A DNA stretch of 64,000 nt. It comes from JAFLCM01 sp046154665 (GTDB lineage: Bacteria; Planctomycetota; Phycisphaerae; Phycisphaerales; UBA1924). The notes beneath the pieces were generated by a model. The model did no database searches and had not been told where the DNA came from. It saw nothing but the letters and a program-made list of their open reading frames with translations. Positions 34,323 through 42,210 of the stretch are shown here, piece by piece. The DNA lies in assembly GCA_046154665.1 (NCBI GenBank), contig JBJXFG010000002.1, forward strand, positions 1 to 64,000, read 5' to 3'. Both the position numbers and the translations under genes were made by a program. Positions within the stretch are counted from its first letter, which is position 1. The number at the start of each line of letters is the position of its first letter.

Positions 34323-35253
34323 TCGGGCGGCGCAACCCACGCCGACGATGAGCGGAGTCTTCGGAGCGAATCGTGGGCTCAGCCGACCCGTTCCCTCTCC
34401 CAGCGCTCGCCGAAGCCGACGCCGCTGGCAGGCCCACGGGCACGCCCGGCTTCTCGTTCGGCGGTGCCAGCATCGGGACGATGTATTCGAGCCAGTCCGG
34501 ATCGCGCTGGAAGATCGGGTATTCGTAGGTTTTCCGCCCCGCGAAAACGTCGGCGGATTCCTTCGAGAAAGCCACCCACGGTCGCACGTCTTCGCCCAGG
34601 TCGCGACCGGTGATGGTGGCGAGCGATCGGCGCGCCGCACTCGAGACCGCGAGGTCTCGGTCGTAGAGCGCCGCCACCAGCGCATCGAAAGAGGCCCGCT
34701 CGGCGTACTGGCCCAGCGCGCTCGCCGACGCTTCGCGCACGCTCGCTTCGGCTTCGTTCTTGGCGTTCAACCGGTCGGTCAGCGGCTTGACCGCCACGGG
34801 GTTGTGCAGGCGCTGCAGGGCGCGGGCGCACTCCCAGCGAAGGTACTTCTCGTCGCTCTTGAGCAGTTCGAGGATCGCCGGCACGTCGTCGGGCGAGCCG
34901 TGCATCGCGAGAGCGCGCACGGCCACGGCCCTCACGAGCGGGTCGGGGTCTTTCTTCGGATCGCGATAGGTGTCCTTGATCTGCTCGCGGTAGAGGCGGA
35001 CGTAGACGTCTTCGCCGCCCCACGGCGCGTTGGCCAGCAGCAGCGTCCCTCGAGCGCGTTTGTCGGCGTTGAAGGGGTCAATCGCCCAGCGCGAGGCCTC
35101 CTCGGGCGTCGGCGGGGCGAACACCTGCAGGATGCTCGTCGACTGCTGCGCCTGCTTGCCGCGCGATTGGCAGCCCGAGGCGCACGCCATCACCCCCAGC
35201 AGCCCCCCGACACTGGCGGCGAACACCATCGCGGTGACAACACTCCGTTGCAT
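34309..35253 (-). CDS. HEAT-repeat lipoprotein
   Basis: 314 residues from ATG 35253. A signal peptide ends at a lipobox (ACASGC, Cys28), so it is probably an outer-membrane or periplasm-facing lipoprotein. Helical HEAT/PBS-like repeats follow: DPLVRAVAVRALAMHG, DVPAILELLKSDEKYLRWECARAL, VREASASALGQYAER, LAVSSAARRSLATITG. These usually make protein-binding surfaces. The last about 20 residues (SEDSAHRRR...) are encoded by a dispersed 34-bp repeat that also occurs at 49687-49720, and the stop overlaps the convergent gene. Function unknown. Confidence 0.75.
   Translation of the reverse strand: MQRSVVTAMVFAASVGGLLGVMACASGCQSRGKQAQQSTSILQVFAPPTPEEASRWAIDPFNADKRARGTLLLANAPWGGEDVYVRLYREQIKDTYRDPKKDPDPLVRAVAVRALAMHGSPDDVPAILELLKSDEKYLRWECARALQRLHNPVAVKPLTDRLNAKNEAEASVREASASALGQYAERASFDALVAALYDRDLAVSSAARRSLATITGRDLGEDVRPWVAFSKESADVFAGRKTYEYPIFQRDPDWLEYIVPMLAPPNEKPGVPVGLPAASASASAGRGNGSAEPTIRSEDSAHRRRGLRRPIKAP
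34341..34374. repeat. Dispersed 34-bp repeat, copy 1 (inside the HEAT gene 3' end)
   Basis: GCCGACGATGAGCG...TCTTCGGAGCGAATCGT. The reverse complement occurs with one mismatch at 49687-49720. Confidence 0.8.
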
Positions 35254-35293
35254 GGGCCAAGCATACACGCCGCTGCAGCGCTATTCTCACGCC

Positions 35294-36139
35294 GTGAATC
35301 GACTCGTTTTCATCGCGATCTGCGCGGCGTCGGCGGCGCTGCTCTCCGCGTGCGCCTCCAGCCGTGCCCCCGTCCCGCCCACGGTTCTCGATCCTTCCGC
35401 GACCGACCTGGTGGCCGCCGAGGCACTGCCGCTGTGGCTGGGGCCGCAGGGCCCGCGCGAGTGCTGGATGCGGGTGCTGCCGGGCTCGACGCCGGCGCGC
35501 GACGCCGGGAAGTCGTGGCATGTCGTTCCGGTCGATCTCGAACGCGACGACGCCGGTCGCCTCGCGGCGTTCACCCTCCACTGGACCTTCGAGGGGGAGG
35601 CGCAGCCCCGCAGCGAGCGGCGGATGCTGGTCTCAGAAGCCGGTGATTTCTCGATGTCGAAGGTCGTGCAGCGTGATCGCTCGGTCATCACCCTGTTCGA
35701 GCCGCCCGTGCTCGTCATGCCCGCCCGCATCAACCCCGGTGCGACCGTCCGCCAGGACGTCGCCGTCACGATCTACGAGCTCGACCGACCCAAGAAGGTG
35801 AAAGACAAGGGCACGGCGTCGGTCGAGATCACCTACGCCGGGCTCGGTCCCCCGCCCGCTTCCGCCGACGGCTCCACGCCCAGCGCCGATGACGCCGAGC
35901 GCGCCGGAAAACGCATCCTGCGTTCGTCGCTGCTCATCGATCTCTCCGCGGCGAAGTCCGAACGCTTCACCGAACGCTGGTTCGACGCCTCCGGGCTCGT
36001 GCGCGAGACGTACGAAGAGAAGATCCGCGTGCTGGGGGTGACCATCGATTCCACGCGACAGGCGATGGTGCTCGCTGGCCAGGGCGAGACGACGTGCAAC
36101 ACCGAGCCAGCCGCCAGCCCGCCGGGGACCTCGCCATGA
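35294..36139 (+). CDS. Lipoprotein of unknown function
   Basis: 281 residues from GTG 35294. The leader MNRLVFIAICAASAALLSAC ends in a good lipobox (LSAC, Cys20). The mature part is beta-rich with RVLPGSTPARDAGKSWHVVPV, LHWTFEGEAQPRSERRMLV, VMPARINPGATVRQDVAVTIYEL and EKIRVLGVTIDSTRQ. No family recognised. Its TGA overlaps the ATG of the nucleotide-sugar dehydrogenase (ATGA), so the two are coupled. It is divergent from the HEAT lipoprotein, with only 40 bp for both promoters. Confidence 0.72.
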   Translation: MNRLVFIAICAASAALLSACASSRAPVPPTVLDPSATDLVAAEALPLWLGPQGPRECWMRVLPGSTPARDAGKSWHVVPVDLERDDAGRLAAFTLHWTFEGEAQPRSERRMLVSEAGDFSMSKVVQRDRSVITLFEPPVLVMPARINPGATVRQDVAVTIYELDRPKKVKDKGTASVEITYAGLGPPPASADGSTPSADDAERAGKRILRSSLLIDLSAAKSERFTERWFDASGLVRETYEEKIRVLGVTIDSTRQAMVLAGQGETTCNTEPAASPPGTSP

Positions 36140-37599
36140 CCACCCGCGGCGATTACCACGCGGCCCTGCTGGAACGGATCGAATCACGCCGCGCCGTGGT
36201 GGCGGTGATGGGGCTGGGGTATGTCGGTCTGCCGCTGCTGCACGCCGTCGCCGCCGCGGGGTTCCCGGTGCTCGGGCTCGACCACGACGGGACGAAGATC
36301 GAGAAGCTCCGCCGCGGCGAGAACTACCTCCCGCACCTGGGTGCCTCGATGGCGAGCGATCTGGCGTCAAACCCGCGCGCGGCGCTGTCGAACGACCCCG
36401 CGAGCCTCGCTGGTGCCGACGCGATTCTCATCTGCGTCCCCACGCCGATCGACGAAAAGCACGAGCCTGACCTAGGCGCGGTCGAGCGGGCCGCCCGCGA
36501 CATCCGCGACCACGCGATCGCGTCCGATCCCACCCGCCCCCGTCTCATCGTCCTCGAATCCACCACCTACCCCGGCACAACGCGCGACATCGTCGGTGGG
36601 ATTCTCGCTCAGAAGGCATCAAGGCCGGGGGATGAAGAGCAAGCCGCATCAAGGCATCAAGGCCATATCTCTCCCCCCCGCCCCACTGCCCAAGCCCCAC
36701 TGCCCACTGCCCCCTTCCTCGCCTTCTCCCCCGAGCGCGAAGACCCGGGCAACGCCTCCTTCTCCACCCGCACCATCCCCAAGCTGGTCGGCGGCGTGGA
36801 TGCCGCATCCGGCGAACTCGCCGTCGCCCTCTACTCGCGCGTGGTGTCGAAGGTGATCCCGGTGAGTTCCGCCGAGGTCGCCGAGGCGGCGAAGGTGGTC
36901 GAAAACGTCTACCGCGCCGTCAACATCGCGCTGGTGAACGAGCTCAAGATCGCCCTGGACGCGATGGGGCTGGATATCTGGGAGGTGCTCGACGCCGCCG
37001 CGACCAAGCCCTTCGGCTTCCACCGCTTCAATCCCGGCCCCGGCTTCGGCGGTCACTGCGTCCCGGTCGACCCATTCTACCTCTCGTGGAAGGCGGCCCA
37101 GGTCGGCGCGAAAGCTGACTTCATCGAGCTCGCCGGCGTCGTCAACCGCCGCATGCCCGAGTTCGTCATCAGCCGCTGCCGGAAAGCACTCGAACAGGAA
37201 AACAAACCACTGAATGGGGCCAGGGTGCTGGTGCTGGGCCTGGCGTACAAGCCCAACATCGCGGATGTCCGCGAGAGCCCGTCGTTTGAGTTGATCGACC
37301 TGCTGCGCGAGGCTGGGGCCGAGGTGAGCTACCATGACCCTCACGTTCCCCAAACATGGCGTGGACGTCGGCACGACCTCCAGATGCGTTCGGTCTCGTG
37401 GTCCGAGGCGACCCTCGCCGGGGCCGATCTGGTGCTGATTTCGACCGACCACGACTGGTACGACTGGGCCTTCGTGGCCCGGCACGCCACGCTTGTCGTC
37501 GATACCCGCAATGCCATGGCCCGGGCGGGTGCCGGGGGGGCGGGGGCCAGGGCAGCGGCCGGGGTGGGATCTGGGAGGGCGAGGGTGGTCAAGGCGTGA
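36136..37599 (+). CDS. UDP-N-acetylglucosamine/glucose 6-dehydrogenase family (WbpA/TviB type)
   Basis: 487 residues from ATG 36136. Rossmann motif VMGLGYVGLPLL (24-35), GADAILICVPTP, ESTTYPGTT, FSPEREDPGN, and catalytic Cys in GPGFGGHCVPVDPFYLSW. The GFHRFNPGPG form is typical of UDP-GlcNAc dehydrogenases. It oxidises the sugar C6 to a uronic acid for surface polysaccharide. Oddity: residues about 160-193 (KASRPGDEEQ...PLPTAP) are low complexity and encoded by tandem words, about 24 residues longer than usual at a loop before FSPERE. The C-terminus is Ala/Gly-rich. Translationally coupled to the lipoprotein upstream. Confidence 0.9.
   Translation: MTTRGDYHAALLERIESRRAVVAVMGLGYVGLPLLHAVAAAGFPVLGLDHDGTKIEKLRRGENYLPHLGASMASDLASNPRAALSNDPASLAGADAILICVPTPIDEKHEPDLGAVERAARDIRDHAIASDPTRPRLIVLESTTYPGTTRDIVGGILAQKASRPGDEEQAASRHQGHISPPRPTAQAPLPTAPFLAFSPEREDPGNASFSTRTIPKLVGGVDAASGELAVALYSRVVSKVIPVSSAEVAEAAKVVENVYRAVNIALVNELKIALDAMGLDIWEVLDAAATKPFGFHRFNPGPGFGGHCVPVDPFYLSWKAAQVGAKADFIELAGVVNRRMPEFVISRCRKALEQENKPLNGARVLVLGLAYKPNIADVRESPSFELIDLLREAGAEVSYHDPHVPQTWRGRRHDLQMRSVSWSEATLAGADLVLISTDHDWYDWAFVARHATLVVDTRNAMARAGAGGAGARAAAGVGSGRARVVKA
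36616..36718. repeat. Tandem-word insertion inside the sugar dehydrogenase gene
   Basis: GCATCAAGGC occurs at 36616, 36646 and 36654 (the last two overlapping as an 8-bp tandem GCATCAAG). CACTGCCC-type words follow between about 36681 and 36712. The insertion keeps the reading frame. The same words occur between genes at 28982 and 32227. Confidence 0.75.
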
Positions 37600-37903
37600 A
37601 GGCGAAAGCGAGTGGGGAATGGCGAGGTGCCAGTAAACGGAAGCGCGAACTCACCGGCTTCATTGGCGTCCAACCCACCAAACACCCTATACCCTATCCC
37701 CTAGACCCTTCCACTCCGTTTGACCCCAACCCATCTCGGCGGGTACAACCTTCCCCCCGGACCTCGGTCGGTTTTTAGCCCGAATCTGTCCGGTCGAGCA
37801 ACCCCGTCGCGGGTCGGCTCGAATAGTCCGCCCCGGTCTTGACATGCCCACCCGCGGCGCCGACCCCGGCCCGCACCGTCCGATCGACCCCAGGAGTTTC
37901 GCC
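37600..37903. other. Intergenic stretch with a 7-bp degenerate array
   Basis: No gene seen. Holds ACCCTAT, ACCCTAT, CCCCTAG, ACCC at 37684-37708. A TTGACA at 37839-37844 could be a -35 box for the coiled-coil gene, but no matching -10 is evident. Confidence 0.5.
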
Positions 37904-38746
37904 GTGCACATCCTGACCAAGTTTCTCGTCATCATGGCCGCGGTGCTCGCGATCCTGCTCAGCGGGTTGAGCATCGCCTACTCCAGCAACGCCCAGCGCC
38001 TGCGCGAAGCGGTGGACAACGAGCGCAAGACGGCTGAAGCCGCCAAGTCCACCGCGTCGGAGGTGACGGCCCAGTCCGCCGCCGAGCGCGAGAGCCTGAA
38101 CACCAAGCTCACCGAGCTGCAGAACGCGATGGCCAGCGTCCGCCAGACCATCTCGCAGTTGCAGGGCGAGAACGCCCAGTTGCTCTCAGACAAGAAGCGT
38201 CTGGAACTCGAGGGCGCTTCGTACCAGGCTCGGATTGACCAGTTCATCGCGCTGTCCGAGGCCCACGCCAAACTCGACGACGCCCGCGCCAAGGAACTCG
38301 AAGAACTCCGCCAGAAGCAGCTCTCGTACGCCCGCAAAGAGATCGACATGGGCGACCGCATCAATGACCTCGCCGGCCAGCTCGAGGTGGCGCAGGAGAC
38401 CAGCCGGGCGCTGCAAGAGCAGCTCGTCGGGGCCCGCCAGGACCTCGACCGCGCCAAGACCGGCGGCGTCGCCGACGCGACGGGTGTGAAGAAGGCTCCG
38501 CCGACGTTCCGCGGGCGCATCACCAACGTCACCCGCGACGACGCCACCGGCACCACGATGGTCACGATCAACGCCGGCTCGAATGATCGCCTCACCGAGA
38601 AGATGGAACTCAACATCGTCCGTGACGGCTTCCTCGCCAAGGTCGTTCTGACCCGCGTCGACCTCAACACCGCCATCGGCACCGTCAACTTCCTGGGCCG
38701 CGATGTGCAGGTGCAGGTCAACGACATGGTGATGCCGACGCTGTGA
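37904..38746 (+). CDS. Membrane-anchored coiled-coil protein
   Basis: 280 residues from GTG 37904 with AGGAG at 37892-37896. One N-terminal membrane helix (FLVIMAAVLAILLSGLSIAY), then a long coiled coil (about 30-205, for example QLQGENAQLLSDKKRLELEG and EELRQKQLSYARKEIDMGDR), then a C-terminal beta domain (GRITNVTRDDATGTTMVTIN, GSNDRLTEKMELNIVRDGFLAKV). The layout resembles MreC (helix, coiled coil, beta barrel), but sequence motifs differ. Probably periplasmic envelope scaffold. The small membrane gene at 38939 lies downstream in the same direction. Confidence 0.72.
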   Translation: MHILTKFLVIMAAVLAILLSGLSIAYSSNAQRLREAVDNERKTAEAAKSTASEVTAQSAAERESLNTKLTELQNAMASVRQTISQLQGENAQLLSDKKRLELEGASYQARIDQFIALSEAHAKLDDARAKELEELRQKQLSYARKEIDMGDRINDLAGQLEVAQETSRALQEQLVGARQDLDRAKTGGVADATGVKKAPPTFRGRITNVTRDDATGTTMVTINAGSNDRLTEKMELNIVRDGFLAKVVLTRVDLNTAIGTVNFLGRDVQVQVNDMVMPTL

Positions 38747-38753
38747 TGCGGAA

Positions 38754-38781
38754 GGCACGAGGCACGAGGCAAGAGGCATGA
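38754..38781. repeat. Degenerate 7-bp array GGCANGA x4
   Basis: GGCACGA, GGCACGA, GGCAAGA, GGCATGA, starting seven bases after the coiled-coil gene stop. Confidence 0.8.
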
Positions 38782-38830
38782 GTGCCGTTGCCCGAGCCAG
38801 CTGGGTTTTTTCCGCCTTCCGACTCCTGAC

Positions 38831-38906
38831 TGCCCACTCCCGCTGCCCACTCCCGCTGCCCACTCCCGCTGCTCACTCCCGCTGCTCACTCCCGCTGCTC
38901 ACTCCC
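38831..38906. repeat. 13-bp tandem array, six copies
   Basis: TGCCCACTCCCGC three times, then TGCTCACTCCCGC twice and a truncated copy. A single C/T change separates the two halves. It ends about 30 bp before the ATG of the small membrane gene. Confidence 0.9.
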
Positions 38907-38938
38907 CCCTCCCGACCGCTCACTCCCGACTGACCCCC

Positions 38939-39154
38939 ATGGCCCAACCACTCGGAATGTCGATGCCCGGTTCGCAGCGTGGCCGCCGCCCGATGCTGAA
39001 CGTCTACACCGGACTCATGGCCGTGGCGGTGGTGGCGCTGCTGGCGGGCTGCATCGTGGTCTGGATGAACGGGATGCGGATCGGCCCGGGCGGCGACCCG
39101 ATGAGCGCCCTCTCCCTGCACCCCGACAAGGGGCAGCTGAATCTCGGGAAGTGA
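38939..39154 (+). CDS. Small single-pass membrane protein
   Basis: 71 residues: polar, Met/Arg-rich N-terminus; one membrane helix (LNVYTGLMAVAVVALLAGCIVVWM); and a short tail ending LHPDKGQLNLGK. No ribosome site precedes the ATG, and the upstream 190 bp is dominated by tandem repeats. Position just after the coiled-coil anchor suggests they may work together, which is inference. Not assigned to a family; it could be a chance frame, but hydropathy and a clean stop favour a gene. Confidence 0.55.
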   Translation: MAQPLGMSMPGSQRGRRPMLNVYTGLMAVAVVALLAGCIVVWMNGMRIGPGGDPMSALSLHPDKGQLNLGK

Positions 39155-39279
39155 CCCGTGCCGGCGATGATGACCACGCGCTGACCGAAGCCGTGACTGA
39201 GATGCTTTGGGCTTCGTTCAGCGCTCGGCTGGAACAGGCACGCGCTGAATCGTCCTGAGTCTCACCCGGTACCACCCAC

Positions 39280-40494
39280 ATGGCCACCGTTCTGCCCGTC
39301 CGCTTCGGCCCGCCGCGCGATCCCGACGACATCCCCGCGATCGCGCGGCTGCTCAATCTTGCGTTCACCAGCCCCACGGATCAGATCGAGCCGACGTTTC
39401 TCCGCGTGGTGGGGATGGACCAGGTCCGCGTCGCCCGCGCTGAAAGCGCCCCCGCCGATGCGCCGCCGGAAGCGTGCCTGGCCCGTCTGCCGATGGGCCA
39501 GTACTTCGGCGGCAAGTCCGTGCCGATGCTGGGCATCGCCGCGGTCGCCGTGGCCCCCGAGGCGCGCGGCAAGGGGCTCGGCCTTTCGCTGATGCGCGAG
39601 ACCGTGCGTGAAATGCGCCGCGAGGGCGTGGCCCTCTCGTGCCTGTATCCGTCGACCCAGGCGCTCTACCGGCAGGTGGGCTATGAGCAGGCGGGGCACC
39701 GCTTCCGCTACGAACTCGACCTCGCCCGGCTCGGCGTCACCGAGCGCGCTTTGACAGTTCGGCCCCTCACCGACGCCGATGAGCCCGCCGTCCGCGCCTG
39801 CCAGCGCCGCTTCGCCGCGATGAACGACGGCATGCTCGACCGCTGCGAGCTGCTGTGGAAGCGGACACGCTCTTGGCGCGGCAGCACGTCCACAGGATGG
39901 ATCTTTGCCCAGTCCGACACCGCCGAGCCCGAGGGCCTGGTCCTGCTGCGCCAGACGATGGACGCGGCGTCGTTCCGCATCGACCTGAGCCTGACCGATC
40001 TCGCGTTCACGACGGCACGGGCCGGTCGGCGAGTTCTCGGATTTCTCGCTGACTTCGGCTCGATGGCCCGCGGCGTCGAGTTCTTCGCCGGCCCGGTCCA
40101 CCCCATCGTCCACCTCATGCCGCAGCAGGTGTTCAAGAGCGAGTTCAAGTTCCACTGGATGCTGCGCCTGATCGACGCGCCCGCCGCGATGACCGCCCGA
40201 GGCTGGCCCGCCGGCACCCGCGCCGAGGTGTCGCTGCAAATCAACGACGACCTTCTCCCCGAGAACCACGGCGTGTGGCGCTTGCGCATCGCGGACGGGC
40301 ACGCGAGCCTCGAACGAACCGATACCGCGCCGGAGTGCGAACTCGACATCCGCGCCCTGGCGTGCTTCTACGCCGGGTTCTTGAGTGTGCCGCAGGCCCG
40401 GCTCGTGGGCATCGTGGGCGGGTCCGACAAGGCCCTCGCGCAACTCGCCTCGGCGTTCCCGCCCGGGTGCGCCGGGATGAACGACATGTTTTGA
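39280..40494 (+). CDS. Eis-like GNAT acetyltransferase
   Basis: 404 residues, the Eis-family length. N-terminal GNAT domain with the acetyl-CoA pyrophosphate loop VAVAPEARGKGLGLSLMRE; a second degenerate GNAT domain (LTVRPLTDADEPAVRACQRR); and a C-terminal SCP2-like domain (FKFHWMLRLIDAPAAMTARG, LRIADGHASLE, DIRALACFYAGFLS). In Eis proteins the chain ends in the carboxylate used for catalysis; here it ends NDMF. Eis enzymes acetylate aminoglycosides or lysines, but the substrate here is unknown. The upstream in-frame start is not needed. Confidence 0.88.
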   Translation: MATVLPVRFGPPRDPDDIPAIARLLNLAFTSPTDQIEPTFLRVVGMDQVRVARAESAPADAPPEACLARLPMGQYFGGKSVPMLGIAAVAVAPEARGKGLGLSLMRETVREMRREGVALSCLYPSTQALYRQVGYEQAGHRFRYELDLARLGVTERALTVRPLTDADEPAVRACQRRFAAMNDGMLDRCELLWKRTRSWRGSTSTGWIFAQSDTAEPEGLVLLRQTMDAASFRIDLSLTDLAFTTARAGRRVLGFLADFGSMARGVEFFAGPVHPIVHLMPQQVFKSEFKFHWMLRLIDAPAAMTARGWPAGTRAEVSLQINDDLLPENHGVWRLRIADGHASLERTDTAPECELDIRALACFYAGFLSVPQARLVGIVGGSDKALAQLASAFPPGCAGMNDMF

Positions 40495-40523
40495 GGAAGG
40501 CAGTGAGGCACGGAGTGGGGAGA

Positions 40524-40734
40524 AGTGGTCGAGTGGTCGAGTGGCTGAGTGGTGGAGTGGTCAAGTGGCAAAGTGGCGAAGTGGCTGAGAGGTCGACCAC
40601 CGCATCCGCGTCACCGGGGCAGCTTTCCACGCCTTCGGCGCAGAGCACGTGCGCACACACGCCATCCGCGCACTCGACCACTCGACCACTTTGCCACTCC
40701 GCCACTCCGCCACTCGACCACTCGACCACTTCTC
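40524..40734. repeat. Inverted pair of AGTGGNNN 8-bp arrays upstream of cinA
   Basis: Left array 40524-40595: nine 8-bp units AGTGG plus a variable triplet (TCG, TCG, CTG, TGG, TCA, CAA, CGA, CTG, then degenerate). Right array 40671-40734: eight units in reverse complement with the same triplet vocabulary. Together they could form a stem of about 60 bp with a loop of about 75 bp. It ends 15 bp before the cinA ATG. Confidence 0.9.
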
Positions 40735-40749
40735 CCCATACCCTCCGCC

Positions 40750-42072
40750 ATGCCACCCATCCACGATCGCGCCGCGGTGGTTTCCGTCGGCGATGAGCTC
40801 ATCCTCGGACAGACCGTCGACACCAACTCTGCCGCCATCAGCGCGCGGCTTTCGTCGTGGGGCATCCGCGTGGTCGAGCATGTGACCGTGCCGGATGATC
40901 TCGCCGCTCAGCGAAGCGCACTCGAACGCGTCGCCGAGTCCGGCGTCCCGCTCATCATCGTCACCGGCGGCCTCGGGCCCACCGCCGACGACCTCACGCG
41001 CCAAGCCCTCGCGCTCGCCATGGGCGACCATCTCGTCGCCGACGACGCCGCACTGGCCGCGCTCGAAGCGATGTTCACACGGCGCGGGCGTGCTCTCACC
41101 GAACTGCAGAAAACGCAGGCCCAAAGGCCCTCACGGGCCGCGTGCATCCCCAACCCTCACGGCACCGCGCCGGGCCTGTTTGGCACGATCAAGCTTGAGA
41201 GCGGCGACTGCGACGTGTTCTGCCTGCCCGGCCCGCCCAACGAGATGACGCCGATGCTCGAGGACTGGGTGCGCCCGCGCCTGCGTCCGCCCGCCGGCGT
41301 CGCCGTCCGCACGCGCGTGCTGCACACCCTGGGCGCGGGCGAGGGCGATCTCGCCGTGCGGCTCGGTGCGCTCATGGACCGCGACCGCAACCCGCTGGTG
41401 GGCACCACGGCATCCGGCGGCGTGGTCTCGATCCGCATCCGCTACGAGGGCCCGGGCGCGGACGCCGACGCCGCCATCGAGCTGACCGAGCGCGCCTGCC
41501 GCGACGCCTGCGCACCGTTCGTCTTCGGCGAAGAGAACGACACCATCGCCTCGGCCACCCTCGACGAACTCCGCAGAAACGCCGCGAAACTGTGCGTGAT
41601 CGAGAGCTGCACCGGCGGGATGCTGGGTTCGCTGCTCACCGCCGTCCCGGGCTCGTCGGATGTGTTCGTCGGCGGGTGGATCACCTACGACAACAGCGTG
41701 AAGTCCGCGCTCGTCGGCGTGCCCGGAGCCACGCTTGCGTCTCACGGCGCGGTCTCGCGCGAAACGGCGCTCGCCATGGCTCGCGGCGGGCTCGAACGCG
41801 CGAAGAGCTTCGGTGCCACCAACGCGATCTCGATCACCGGCGTCGCCGGCCCCGGCGGCGGGAGCGACGCCAAGCCCGTCGGGACCGTCCACATCGCCTG
41901 CGTGAGCGACGGACCGGGCGGCGGCTTCGAGCACGCGCGCCGGTTCCGATTCACAGGCGACCGCGCCGCCGTGCGCGACCGCAGCGCGAAATCTGCCCTG
42001 GCGATGCTCCGCTTCGCGCTGCGCGGCGAGCGTGTCGAGCGTTTGCTGTGGGAGGTTCCGTCCGGGGGGTAG
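40750..42072 (+). CDS. cinA: Competence/damage-inducible protein CinA (with nicotinamide-nucleotide amidase domain)
   Basis: 440 residues from ATG 40750; the frame upstream translates the repeat array and is rejected. N-terminal molybdopterin-binding-like/pyrophosphatase domain (AAVVSVGDELILGQTVDTN, IIVTGGLGPTADDLTR, CLPGPPNEM). C-terminal PncC amidase domain (VIESCTGGMLGSLLTAVPG, WITYDNSVKSALVGV, SITGVAGPGGGSDAKPVGTV) that deamidates NMN in the pyridine nucleotide cycle. Both domains look complete and the length is normal. The start region sits directly behind the inverted repeat pair. Confidence 0.93.
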   Translation: MPPIHDRAAVVSVGDELILGQTVDTNSAAISARLSSWGIRVVEHVTVPDDLAAQRSALERVAESGVPLIIVTGGLGPTADDLTRQALALAMGDHLVADDAALAALEAMFTRRGRALTELQKTQAQRPSRAACIPNPHGTAPGLFGTIKLESGDCDVFCLPGPPNEMTPMLEDWVRPRLRPPAGVAVRTRVLHTLGAGEGDLAVRLGALMDRDRNPLVGTTASGGVVSIRIRYEGPGADADAAIELTERACRDACAPFVFGEENDTIASATLDELRRNAAKLCVIESCTGGMLGSLLTAVPGSSDVFVGGWITYDNSVKSALVGVPGATLASHGAVSRETALAMARGGLERAKSFGATNAISITGVAGPGGGSDAKPVGTVHIACVSDGPGGGFEHARRFRFTGDRAAVRDRSAKSALAMLRFALRGERVERLLWEVPSGG

Positions 42073-42210
42073 CCGACGTCGCGAAGCGGCTTGAACCATC
42101 CAGCGCCCAACATCGAGCTCCAAGGATGCGGGTATCGGTCGGTGCGGGCTCATCCGTCACTTCGCCCAAAGCGGCTCAGTGACGGCTTCGGCGGACACCG
42201 CCTCAAGCGT

